Below are positions 8,557-18,262 of a DNA stretch of 41,128 nucleotides, piece after piece. Position numbers and translations under genes: made by a program. How positions within the stretch are numbered: position 1 is the first letter of the stretch; every line of letters starts with the position of its first letter. The DNA comes from Nostoc sp. LPT (GTDB lineage: Bacteria > Cyanobacteriota > Cyanobacteriia > Cyanobacteriales > Nostocaceae), in the NCBI RefSeq assembly GCF_017115165.1, contig NZ_JABXKF010000022.1, positions 1-41,128 on the forward strand. The letters run 5' to 3'. The notes below the pieces were generated by a model. That model saw only the letters and a list, made by a program, of their open reading frames with translations. It made no database searches and had not been told where the DNA came from.

Positions 8557-8589
8557 AAAAAAGCCCAGTCTTCATGACCGGGCTTTTTT
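8557..8589 (-). terminator. Intrinsic terminator of ftsH
   Basis: AAAAAAGCCC (8557-8566) pairs with GGGCTTTTTT (8580-8589); the stem continues inward with GTC/GAC around an A-C mismatch. It lies about 55 bases beyond the ftsH stop codon. The A/T tails on both sides make it suited to act in both directions, also for the convergent gene ending at 8123. Confidence 0.85.
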
Positions 8590-8644
8590 AACAATAAGGA
8601 GTTACGAATTGTTTTTAACTACTAACTCCTAACTACTCATTAAA

Positions 8645-10486
<1,842 letters not shown>

Positions 10487-10604
10487 TAAGGTCTATCCTC
10501 CGGTATTTTTCGCGCAATCGCCTAGCTTCTCTGCTCGGAAAGGTGATTATTAAGATTTATGTTAACTTATCTTAAGATATAACAAATTTGGCGTGGATGT
10601 CATG

Positions 10605-11399
10605 CTAAAAAAGCTCCCTTATTAGCTGAAAACTATGATGGTAGGGATTACATTGTAGCGACCCTGAAGGCAGATGAACGGTATGAATGGGAATAATTTC
10701 TACCACACTATTAGTGTAGGCGATCGCTTCAAATCTCTGGACTAACTCGACGCTCCAAGTTTCTTCTCGCACTGGCTGGTGGTAGTTTTGCAACCAGTTT
10801 ACAAGTTGCGATCGCATAATTCCCGGCAAAATTCCGGCCTTTATTGGTGGCGTGTACCAACTGCGATCGCACCATCCCCAAAGGTTGCCTGTACTAGTTT
10901 CTAGCCAATTTCCTTGAGTATCGACTAATATTGCTTCTTGAGCATCTAAGCTAGTTTTTGCCAACCAAGCACTCAAATAGTTTCCAGTTTTATGAGAGGG
11001 GAGAGAGCGAGAAAATTCAGGACTAGCAACGGCGCATATAATACCATTATTTTGTTTTTCTGTCAAATCTTGGGGTAAGAATCTACCAGTTATCCACTCG
11101 CGTCCATCGGGAAAGAGGGTAATTCTGAGAACGGGGAAGTGTAGGAGAAGAATTTGAGCGCCTTGACGCAGACGATTCCAATCGGGTTGCTGCCAACCAA
11201 AAGTTTGTAGTGAGAAAAGTAAGCGATCGCAATGTGCTTGCCAATTAGTTAAATTACTATCTAGGGAGTTCTGATAAACCCGCAATGTTGTAAAAACAGT
11301 TGCCCCATAAAGTAAACCTGGATCGTTAATGTTTAATTCTAGGGTTTGAGAGTGAATTAATTTGCCGTCATACCAAAAAATATTATTTGTCACAACCAA
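10605..11399 (-). CDS. Class IV aminotransferase (BCAT/aminodeoxychorismate lyase fold)
   Basis: A 264-residue PLP enzyme of fold type IV. This group contains branched-chain aminotransferases, D-amino-acid aminotransferases and 4-amino-4-deoxychorismate lyase (PabC, folate synthesis). Seen: start WYDGKLI, NDPGLLYGATVFTTLRV (25-41, the conserved family segment), the cofactor lysine in SHKTGNYLSAWLAK (about residue 136), EAILVDTQGNWLETSTGNLW (the glutamate loop and phosphate-binding turn), and PGIMRSQLVNWL. Its length and sequence fit a PabC-like lyase somewhat better than a branched-chain enzyme, but that choice is inference. It begins (TTG, or GTG two codons later) 11 bases after the stop of the GNAT gene, so the two are probably cotranscribed. 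Confidence 0.85.
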   Translation of the reverse strand: MVVTNNIFWYDGKLIHSQTLELNINDPGLLYGATVFTTLRVYQNSLDSNLTNWQAHCDRLLFSLQTFGWQQPDWNRLRQGAQILLLHFPVLRITLFPDGREWITGRFLPQDLTEKQNNGIICAVASPEFSRSLPSHKTGNYLSAWLAKTSLDAQEAILVDTQGNWLETSTGNLWGWCDRSWYTPPIKAGILPGIMRSQLVNWLQNYHQPVREETWSVELVQRFEAIAYTNSVVEIIPIHTVHLPSGSLQCNPYHHSFQLIRELF

Positions 11400-11410
11400 A
11401 TTGCTTGTTG

Positions 11411-11848
11411 CTACAACTCCATTGAAAAGTGATGACTTGTAATGCTCATACGCTGCATGAGATAAAACCTGTGGGCTGCAAATCGCTGAACACCAGAATC
11501 CAGACTCAGGTGTTTACAGTCATAATTTCTGGCATATTCAATTAGCCACTGAAATAACTGTTGGCCATAGCTATGCGATCGCTGCAACTCATCAACAACT
11601 AAATCATCAATGTATAAAAACTTTCCCGATGCTAAACAATTAGAAATGCGAAATCCAGCGATCGCTACAGCTTGCTTTTCTACTTCCAAGAATACAAGTT
11701 GATATCCTTGTGTCATTTGATATCGAACTTGTTCTACAAACTTAGTCTGCTCAAGATGAGGGCGCAACTGGGAAATAACAGGAAAACACCCTAACATTTG
11801 AGATTCAGATTCTGCCAATTGTATTGACATTAATATTCCCTTACTCAA
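11411..11848 (-). CDS. GNAT-family N-acetyltransferase
   Basis: A 145-residue acetyltransferase; GNAT enzymes transfer an acetyl group from acetyl-CoA to an amine. The fold is visible as AIAGFRISNCLASGKFLYIDDLVVDELQRSHSYGQQLFQWLIEYA: a beta-4 strand, the V-shaped DDLVV strand, and the acetyl-CoA loop RSHSYGQQLF, a variant of the R/Q-x-x-G-x-G/A motif. The C-terminus (LSLDSGVQRFAAHRFY) matches the usual strand and helix, ending in HHFSMEL. An internal ATG (codon 7, 11830) could be the true start. Substrate unknown. It lies directly upstream of the class IV aminotransferase gene on the same strand with a short gap. Confidence 0.88.
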   Translation of the reverse strand: MSKGILMSIQLAESESQMLGCFPVISQLRPHLEQTKFVEQVRYQMTQGYQLVFLEVEKQAVAIAGFRISNCLASGKFLYIDDLVVDELQRSHSYGQQLFQWLIEYARNYDCKHLSLDSGVQRFAAHRFYLMQRMSITSHHFSMEL

Positions 11849-11930
11849 GGATGCGTGAGAAATTTGAAAAAATTGGGCGAATCAAATACTTTACTACACT
11901 TGCAGCTAGCAACTCGTTATAAATAATAAT

Positions 11931-12716
11931 TTAATCTTTAGGCGGAAATATAATTTCATGAGTACCTTCAGTAGTTGTAACTATTTTTCCTCCCAAAGCT
12001 TCGATTTCTTTAATTGCGCGTTTCTGAGTTTTCTCATCGACATGATTATTTAAAACCATTGACCATGTAGAAATTTGAGCGTATTTACTATTAGGATTTC
12101 GACTCAGAAATTCAGCAGTTCTTTGGGAAGTATTAGCTATCAGCTGACTCTCTGGATCAGAAAATTTACTTGCCCAGTTTGCCGCCGTTGCAAAAGACTG
12201 TTGGGCAGCTTGAGCGTTGCCTAAAAATAATAACTCATCAACTCCTTTAAAACGCCATATATAATAAGACTTTTCGGGAACTGACGGAGATATTGATTTT
12301 AAGCCTTTCTCTGACAATGCGATCGCACGTTCTGGCATACCAGCATACAATGAAGTACTAATCGAAAGACTGCGATACGCTGCTAAAAATCGCGGATCGC
12401 GTTCTAGGATAACTTCAAAATATTCTGGACTTAAACTGTAACCTGTTTTATCCCGAATTTCATCATCTCCAAAATATTGAAGAAAATTGAGATAAACCAA
12501 ATCTGCAATGAAGTTATCATAACCAAAACTAGGCATTTTTTGGAGAAAGTTAAGGCGGATATTTTCAGATTTTATTTCTTTTTCTAGAGTTTCTAAAGAG
12601 GCTGATTGTTTTCTATTTATTAGTTTTTGCAATTGGGGGAATTGAATCAAGCCAACTCCTAAAATACACATATAAATTACAAAATGTGTAGCAAAAGCCT
12701 GACGAGATAACAACAT
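11931..12716 (-). CDS. Membrane-anchored TPR-like protein of unknown function
   Basis: A 261-residue protein with one N-terminal hydrophobic segment (FATHFVIYMCILGVGLIQF, about 8-26) that likely anchors it with the bulk outside the cytoplasm, or acts as an uncleaved signal. The rest is helical with tetratricopeptide character: SPEYFEVILERDPRFLAAYRSLSISTSLYAGMPERAIALSEKGL and YIWRFKGVDELLFLGNAQAAQQSFATAANWA. Conserved-looking stretches include FLQKMPSFGYDNFIADLVYLNFLQYFGD. I recognise it only as a conserved cyanobacterial hypothetical type; no catalytic motifs are visible. It is 80 bases upstream of the GNAT gene on the same strand and may share its transcript. Confidence 0.65.
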   Translation of the reverse strand: MLLSRQAFATHFVIYMCILGVGLIQFPQLQKLINRKQSASLETLEKEIKSENIRLNFLQKMPSFGYDNFIADLVYLNFLQYFGDDEIRDKTGYSLSPEYFEVILERDPRFLAAYRSLSISTSLYAGMPERAIALSEKGLKSISPSVPEKSYYIWRFKGVDELLFLGNAQAAQQSFATAANWASKFSDPESQLIANTSQRTAEFLSRNPNSKYAQISTWSMVLNNHVDEKTQKRAIKEIEALGGKIVTTTEGTHEIIFPPKD

Positions 12717-13168
12717 ATTTTCCTTGGCTTTATGATCGCAGTCATATTATTGTATACATAGTGGGATAACAAAAGTCAGCCCCACTTGTGCGTCTAAGCT
12801 TTGCTAGCTTAGAGAAAAAAAGTTGACTCAGATAAATAAAATAATTAGTTAGTGTTAGTTTATACCTTAATCTCGCTTTTGCTCTGAGATATACTTTAGA
12901 GCCTATTTATAAAGTAAATATGGGGAAACCCCTACCGCAGTGCTGGATTCACTACAACGCAGTGACTCCAAAATCTAAAATGATATTATTCTTTTTCTAA
13001 GATAAATTTGGCTTTTGGAAATCATAACTTTTTTTAGTAAAAATTTCTTAAATTATTAAGTTCTTTTGACTTTAATTACTTTTTTTTAGTAAAAGCCTGA
13101 AAATTTTTGACATAACCTATAGTTGTATCTTGTTTATATTTAAATCTGTCCGTAACCTCTAAAATGTC
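12717..13168. other. Divergent A+T-rich intergenic region
   Basis: Separates the minus-strand TPR-like gene from the plus-strand dynamin block. It contains a short hairpin TCTAAGC-tttgcta-GCTTAGA (12793-12813) followed by A-rich DNA. No coding frame with protein character is visible. Promoters for both sides are expected here; none is placed with confidence. Confidence 0.4.
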
Positions 13169-13678
13169 ATGGTAAATAATACTTTTAACGAAAACACAGA
13201 AAGTAATGGTCAAGCCATCGGGAACGTGGAAAATAATAGTCATTTTAGCAAACCAAGTAGTGAATTTAAAATAAAAGTTAAGAAGCTGAATGCCAAAGGA
13301 GAAGGATTCAATATTGATGAAGTTATTGATGCTATTCAAACAGCTATAGTTGAAGTAGTCGAGCTAGAAATTACCACTTGGGTTCCAGAATCATCTACTC
13401 AGTTAGAACAACCAAAAGAGCAGCAAATTGCTCAACCAGGTAATAAAATGCACACTATAATTAATCTAATTGATGGTGATATAACTAATGAAGTTGGTAG
13501 TCAATTTGTTGGCAGCGGTCCATATACAGAACTTCGCGAATTTCATCTAACTCAAATCAAAGAAAGTCGGGAAATTATGCAAAAAAACATTGAAAGTTTG
13601 CAGAAGTTGTATGGATTTTTTCTAGAAATTATGAAATCTCGTAAAACTTCACAACAATCGCTATCCCGTCCCCAGTAG
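13169..13678 (+). CDS. Unknown protein, first gene of the dynamin block
   Basis: A 169-residue protein, not recognised. The first 35 residues are Asn/Ser/Glu rich and probably disordered. Residues about 48-68 (FNIDEVIDAIQTAIVEVVELEI) are an amphipathic helix. Around residues 93-115 there is a Gly/Asp-rich, beta-type pattern (INLIDGDITNEVGSQFVGSG), and the C-terminal third (EFHLTQIKESREIMQKNIESLQKLYGFFLEIMK) is a long helix suited to coiled-coil contacts. No signal peptide, no membrane helix. It lies 97 bases upstream of the next gene on the same strand and is the first of a run of codirectional genes ending with two dynamin-like GTPases; a role with them is inferred from position only. Confidence 0.55.
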   Translation: MVNNTFNENTESNGQAIGNVENNSHFSKPSSEFKIKVKKLNAKGEGFNIDEVIDAIQTAIVEVVELEITTWVPESSTQLEQPKEQQIAQPGNKMHTIINLIDGDITNEVGSQFVGSGPYTELREFHLTQIKESREIMQKNIESLQKLYGFFLEIMKSRKTSQQSLSRPQ

Positions 13679-13775
13679 TTGATATTTATTAATTGATATT
13701 AACCCAAAAATACCTACAGGATATGAGCTTATCCCTACCTGTAGGTTAATTTGCTTTAGAGAAATCAAGGAAATT

Positions 13776-14612
13776 ATGATTAGGCCTAACAAAATTCAAG
13801 AACAAGCTAAAGATTTACTAGAAAAAGTAGTCTCATCTGTACATGAATTAGTTGATGATATTACAGCTTTAGAAATAAATACGATGGTTGTGGAGCAAAT
13901 TACTGGTGCAAAGTTTAATGCTTGGCAAGCGTATGAAGAGATTTATTCAATAAATGACAAAGACTACTTTGATAGCAAAGGAATTCCAAATCCAGACGAT
14001 TTAATAGAGCCAGAAAAAACTCAAGCTCAAGAGCTACGCAAGCGTTATACAAGTCTATTTGCACAACTTGAAAGAGAATATTTTTACATTCTCCTTGAAC
14101 AAAGTACTGAGACTAGTGAGCCAGACTCCAGAATAATCCAATATCAGGAGCGTCTTAAATATCAGGTAGAACATAAAGCAAATATTGTTCCAACTGATGA
14201 GGTATACATAAAGTTAGCTCGACCAATATTGCCTGCTCCAACTCCTGTTGCAGATCGAGAAGATAATAATCAAAAAAATTTGCGGCAAAGGTGGCAAGAG
14301 ATTGAAAAACTTTTGAATAATGATAAATTTATTCGGACACTGCGGAAAATGTCTGAGCTTAAAGCTGCACTTAATGGTGGTAACATTACTAGCGTAGATA
14401 TTGATATTATTTATGCTCAAACTGTTATGCAGTTAGATGGAGATATTATCAGCCGTTACAATAAAAAGCTATTTCAATTATCTGAAGGTGATAGAGATTT
14501 AATCCTAAAAATACATAATGAAGGGGTAGTTGCTGGAGAGAAACAGTGGCGTGGAACACTAGATTTTCTGATTGGTATTGTACAAAATATCGCAAAGTTA
14601 TCCCGACAATGA
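13776..14612 (+). CDS. Unknown helical protein, second gene of the dynamin block
   Basis: A 278-residue protein with no recognised family. It starts with ATG preceded by an AAGGA site 6 bases upstream. It is mostly helical and charged: KIQEQAKDLLEKVVSSVHELVDDI at the N-terminus, a central LRKRYTSLFAQLEREYFYILLEQ, and QKNLRQRWQEIEKLLNNDKFIRTLRKM near residue 175. A Pro-rich linker (ARPILPAPTPVADRE) separates two halves, and the end EGVVAGEKQWRGTLDFLIGIVQNIAKL is an amphipathic helix. No membrane segment. Its stop codon overlaps the next start (ATGA at 14609-14612), so the two proteins are translationally coupled and probably act together in fixed amounts. Confidence 0.6.
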   Translation: MIRPNKIQEQAKDLLEKVVSSVHELVDDITALEINTMVVEQITGAKFNAWQAYEEIYSINDKDYFDSKGIPNPDDLIEPEKTQAQELRKRYTSLFAQLEREYFYILLEQSTETSEPDSRIIQYQERLKYQVEHKANIVPTDEVYIKLARPILPAPTPVADREDNNQKNLRQRWQEIEKLLNNDKFIRTLRKMSELKAALNGGNITSVDIDIIYAQTVMQLDGDIISRYNKKLFQLSEGDRDLILKIHNEGVVAGEKQWRGTLDFLIGIVQNIAKLSRQ

Positions 14613-15577
14613 ACCCCGATAAAACACACACAGATCGTGAAGCTGATGTTCAACTATCTTTTTTTGTGCAAATACCTCAAGGTACTCCTATTGAACTTGA
14701 AATTAAGGTTGAGCCAGGACAGTATGCTTTTTATCTAAATAAAGCAGTTTTAAAACAAATTGAGGAAGCGCGAAAAATAGGCTGCTCTGTGTACATTCCG
14801 CCAAAATTAATAGCTTATCTTTTGTACAACAACTGCTTTATTGATAATACTATACAATACCAAGAATTAGTAATTGCTAAAAAAAACTTTAAAACTTTAA
14901 AACTTTTTTACGATACTTTTATAGTAAGTTTTATCAGATTACTTTGGAGTAAATTATTACAAAATAAATTAAATTTACAGTACGGGCTTACTTTTAATTT
15001 GTATTTTAGAGAAGATACATCAGCTTTATATTTGTGGAAAGAAGAAGATATTGTTTTACAAAGTAATATTTTATTTTATGGCGACATAATTTACAAAATT
15101 AGGAGTGATTTTATCCAAAATCCTCAGTGTTTAAATATTGTTTCTGTGCATTATTGGCTTATTGAACAAATACTAACCTGTCTTCGGACTAAATTAAATC
15201 TATTAATTTGGGAGATAGCTTCTATTTTTCCTGCTGGTTTTCTAGTTTACAATCTCCATCTAGCAAATTGGATGATATTAATATTTGCTTGGTTAGGGTT
15301 AACTATATTATTTGCTACTACCCGCTATATAGTTGTTAATCAACTTCAAAGGCGTACTTCCATCAACTCTAAATTTATAAATAGGTTGATATGGACACTG
15401 ATTTGTCTCATTCCTAGCATTATGATTAGTGCTACTACTAGCTTGAGTAACATTACTGCCTTATTCTTGCCGCTTTTGTCACTGATCGCCCCAAAACTTG
15501 CAGAGTACATTTTAATTGTTACACAGGGGCAAGTTGTTAAATTGATTATGCGTCCCTTATTAAGAAATTTAGATTAA
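14609..15577 (+). CDS. Unknown protein with C-terminal membrane helices
   Basis: A 322-residue protein starting at the ATG that overlaps the previous stop by four bases; an ATG at 14546 in the same frame would overlap that gene by 67 bases and is unlikely. Residues 1-190 are soluble (DVQLSFFVQIPQGTPIELEIKVEPGQ... then charged helices). Residues about 197-304 contain four hydrophobic segments (LLIWEIASIFPAGFLVYNL, WMILIFAWLGLTILFATT, LIWTLICLIPSIMISATT, ITALFLPLLSLIAPKLAEYILI), so it should sit in a membrane. The gene is very A+T rich (some 60-base lines are near 80% A+T), unlike the housekeeping genes nearby. No family recognised. A membrane partner next to dynamin-like proteins fits a membrane-directed system; this is inference. 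Confidence 0.6.
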   Translation: MNPDKTHTDREADVQLSFFVQIPQGTPIELEIKVEPGQYAFYLNKAVLKQIEEARKIGCSVYIPPKLIAYLLYNNCFIDNTIQYQELVIAKKNFKTLKLFYDTFIVSFIRLLWSKLLQNKLNLQYGLTFNLYFREDTSALYLWKEEDIVLQSNILFYGDIIYKIRSDFIQNPQCLNIVSVHYWLIEQILTCLRTKLNLLIWEIASIFPAGFLVYNLHLANWMILIFAWLGLTILFATTRYIVVNQLQRRTSINSKFINRLIWTLICLIPSIMISATTSLSNITALFLPLLSLIAPKLAEYILIVTQGQVVKLIMRPLLRNLD

Positions 15578-16105
15578 ACAGAACTACTTAACTCTCTTTT
15601 TTCACTCTCGCTAGAGTAAAATCTAAAATTTTTACTCAGAATTGAGCCTTGAATATTCTTTCTCCAAAATGATTAAAAAGTGTAAACCTGAACGTTTAGT
15701 TTGTAACTTTGCGTTGTCAAAGATGACAGTGCTTCCTGTTAGAAGATTTATTATGTCTTATTCATTGATGAAAATATAATTTGTATTTTTGATTACAATA
15801 TAGCCAATCTTCATAGTCATCAAAGCAAGACTATTATCATGAAGTTTAGCTAAAGTCAAACTATTAGACTGAAATGCTGGGCTAATAAATCTTTTGAGAA
15901 AAGTAGGAAAATGGGTCGAAGTTTTTGCGATCGCGTCCGAAATTATCTTTAATGCTCTTGAATCATTAAGTATTGCTCAATCAGACGCGGCTGTACTGCA
16001 TATATCCAGTATATCTACAACTGAGTTAAATTTGCCAGATTAAAAGTTATTCCAGTCAAGTCCAATAACTTGAGTAGTCAGTACATATCTTAAAGGAAAA
16101 TTTGT
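15578..16105. other. Intergenic region inside the dynamin block
   Basis: A gap of 528 bases with an A+T-rich hairpin GAGTAAAA...TTTTACTC (15614-15637) about 37 bases after the preceding stop, a possible weak terminator. The first dynamin gene may therefore have its own promoter here. No gene is visible. Confidence 0.4.
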
Positions 16106-18211
16106 ATGATTGATAATCCTTTTTTCAATTCTTTTGATGATTGGTTTAATTTGGAAGCAGAAACTGACATAGAGGCTAATTTACCAGAAGTAAACAACGA
16201 TGAATTAGAAAATGCTTTATATTCAGTTCAGGATTATAGTGAACCATCAGAATGTGAGGAAGAGTCAAATTATCTAGGTTATTCATTGGAAGAACCTGTT
16301 ATTGATGGTGTTCCAGAAGCGATAAATACTGCTGTTGTTGAGACAATTCAGATTGTTGTTTCAGGTGTAGTAGAAGCTGTCAGTGAGCATTTCTCAAAAG
16401 CAGGAAATACAGATGATAGTGTTTCTAAATCTGTAGTAGATGCCAATACTATCGAAACTCAAATACCATCACCTCCACTTTCAGAAGATTCTCATAACTT
16501 GACTGAGTGGATTCACTTGTGGCTTAATGAGTGTTTGGTATTGTCAAATTCTTCTGGTTGTGAAGACATTACTACTGAGTTAAAAGCACTAAACTCACGA
16601 TGGGAATTGCCAGGTTTCCGTCTAGCGTTTGTAGGTGAGTTCAGTCGTGGCAAAAGTTCTTTAGTCAACCGCTTATTAGATGCAGATATCCTACCTGTTG
16701 GCGACCTCCCAACTACAGCGACCTTAACTTCAATTGTCGCAGGGTCAGAAGACCGTATGAAAGTTCAATCTTCCAAAAAAGGCTGGGAGACTCGTCCAAT
16801 GGAAGCATTATCTTGGAGAGACTTAACAGCTATTGATAAAGATGGTACTGAGCAAGACGTAATTGGCCAAGTCCATTTAACATTAGCCCATCCCTGGTTA
16901 CAAGCACTTGACGTTGAATTAATTGATACACCTGGAGTAGGAGACTTGAGCGGTCGTCGTGCTGCTCTTGCACTCGACGTGTTGAGCCAGTGTGATGCAT
17001 CTGTCCTAGTTGTCAGTGCTACATTACCTTTCAGTATGACAGAAGCAACTTTTTTAGAACAGGAAGTAATGGGTCGCCATATTCCCAGGATTTTGGTTGC
17101 TGTTTCCAAACTTGACACTATTCCTGAAGAGGAAAGGTCAGAGGTATTTAATAGTATTCGTAAGCGAATAGCAAAAATTTCCTCAACAATTCCTGTTTTG
17201 CCGCTCTATCCTATCAATGATAGTAATTCAGAAACTGAAGTATTTGAAGAAGTAAAGGCTCAGATTGAGTCAATGGTAGCAAAAGGCGATCGCCGGATAT
17301 GGCGTAGCCGTAAAATTGCAGGTCAAATAACAGATTATCTTTCACATCTAATCAAAGCTGGGGAATTAGCAATCTCTACGGCTGCGATGGATGCAGCAGA
17401 GAAAGAGAGCGCCTTAATTAAAGTAGACACGGAAATACAAAATGCCCAAATTGACTGGGAAAGAATTCGCTTGAATTTGGATCAAAAACGCTTACAGCGT
17501 GTCGAGGTGCTACAGCAAAAAGTTCTCCAAGCCAAAGCAGAGTTATTAGAAAATCTTTCTCTAGAACTGAAAAGAACCCAAGACCCTAAAACTTGGTGGG
17601 AGCAAGATTTACCCTTTCGGTTACGACGCAAACTTTTCCGGTTGAGCCAACAATTAGAAACCGATGTTTTAAAAGCTTTAGCTCTAGATTTTCAGTGGCT
17701 AGAACATGAAGTCGAAAATAGCTTCTCAACTCGTATAAATTCCGAATATATTGATACTTTAGAGGCAGTTAAAATCGACTTAGATTTACAGCAAATGTCG
17801 CTAACTGAAATCGAAAACTATCGAATCTTTACACGACTTGGAGGCAGTGCTGCTACAATCTGTGGCTATGTTTTTGGTGGCCCAATTGGAATAGCTGTGA
17901 GTACGACAGTATGGGTAGTGAGTGAGCAAGTTATTAAGGAAAAATTGCAGGGACAGCGAAAGTTACTTAATCGAGAACTAGAAAATAGTCTTGACCGTTC
18001 TATTGATGAGTACTTTAAACGTTTAGCAAATCGTCTCCGACAAGTATACAATCAATTGAGTGAGGAGATCCAAGAGGAAAAAATTGCTTGGCAAACTACC
18101 TATAAAATTGCCTTAAATGGTAATAATGAACAACCGGAAAACCAGTGGATGCAAATAATTTCTCAAGCTTCTACTTTGAAAAAAGAAATTTCACGGGTAC
18201 TATTGCCCTAA
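16106..18211 (+). CDS. Bacterial dynamin-like GTPase, first of a pair
   Basis: A 701-residue dynamin-family protein; these GTPases bind and remodel membranes. It begins at an ATG with an AAAGGA site 9 bases upstream. Residues 1-130 are an acidic extension not usual in the family (EDIEANLPE-like stretches, plus an amphipathic helix near 72-95). The G domain follows: G1 GEFSRGKS (177-184), G2 threonines TT (203-204), G3 DTPG (274-277) and G4 SKLD (334-337). Helical bundle segments come next (about 380-570), then a hydrophobic paddle-like region (about 577-605, SAATICGYVFGGPIGIAVST) expected to insert into membranes, and a closing helix. All GTPase motifs are intact. A second dynamin-like gene starts 51 bases downstream, the arrangement of known paired bacterial dynamins. 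Confidence 0.93.
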   Translation: MIDNPFFNSFDDWFNLEAETDIEANLPEVNNDELENALYSVQDYSEPSECEEESNYLGYSLEEPVIDGVPEAINTAVVETIQIVVSGVVEAVSEHFSKAGNTDDSVSKSVVDANTIETQIPSPPLSEDSHNLTEWIHLWLNECLVLSNSSGCEDITTELKALNSRWELPGFRLAFVGEFSRGKSSLVNRLLDADILPVGDLPTTATLTSIVAGSEDRMKVQSSKKGWETRPMEALSWRDLTAIDKDGTEQDVIGQVHLTLAHPWLQALDVELIDTPGVGDLSGRRAALALDVLSQCDASVLVVSATLPFSMTEATFLEQEVMGRHIPRILVAVSKLDTIPEEERSEVFNSIRKRIAKISSTIPVLPLYPINDSNSETEVFEEVKAQIESMVAKGDRRIWRSRKIAGQITDYLSHLIKAGELAISTAAMDAAEKESALIKVDTEIQNAQIDWERIRLNLDQKRLQRVEVLQQKVLQAKAELLENLSLELKRTQDPKTWWEQDLPFRLRRKLFRLSQQLETDVLKALALDFQWLEHEVENSFSTRINSEYIDTLEAVKIDLDLQQMSLTEIENYRIFTRLGGSAATICGYVFGGPIGIAVSTTVWVVSEQVIKEKLQGQRKLLNRELENSLDRSIDEYFKRLANRLRQVYNQLSEEIQEEKIAWQTTYKIALNGNNEQPENQWMQIISQASTLKKEISRVLLP

Positions 18212-18262
18212 ATTACATTGATTTAAAGTTCATCAATCAAATAAATCTGTAAGGAGATTATC

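Noticed and set aside
12793..12813. Terminator in the gap before the dynamin block
   Set aside because: The hairpin lies upstream of divergent genes and is followed by A rather than T on the plus strand; no transcript should end there.
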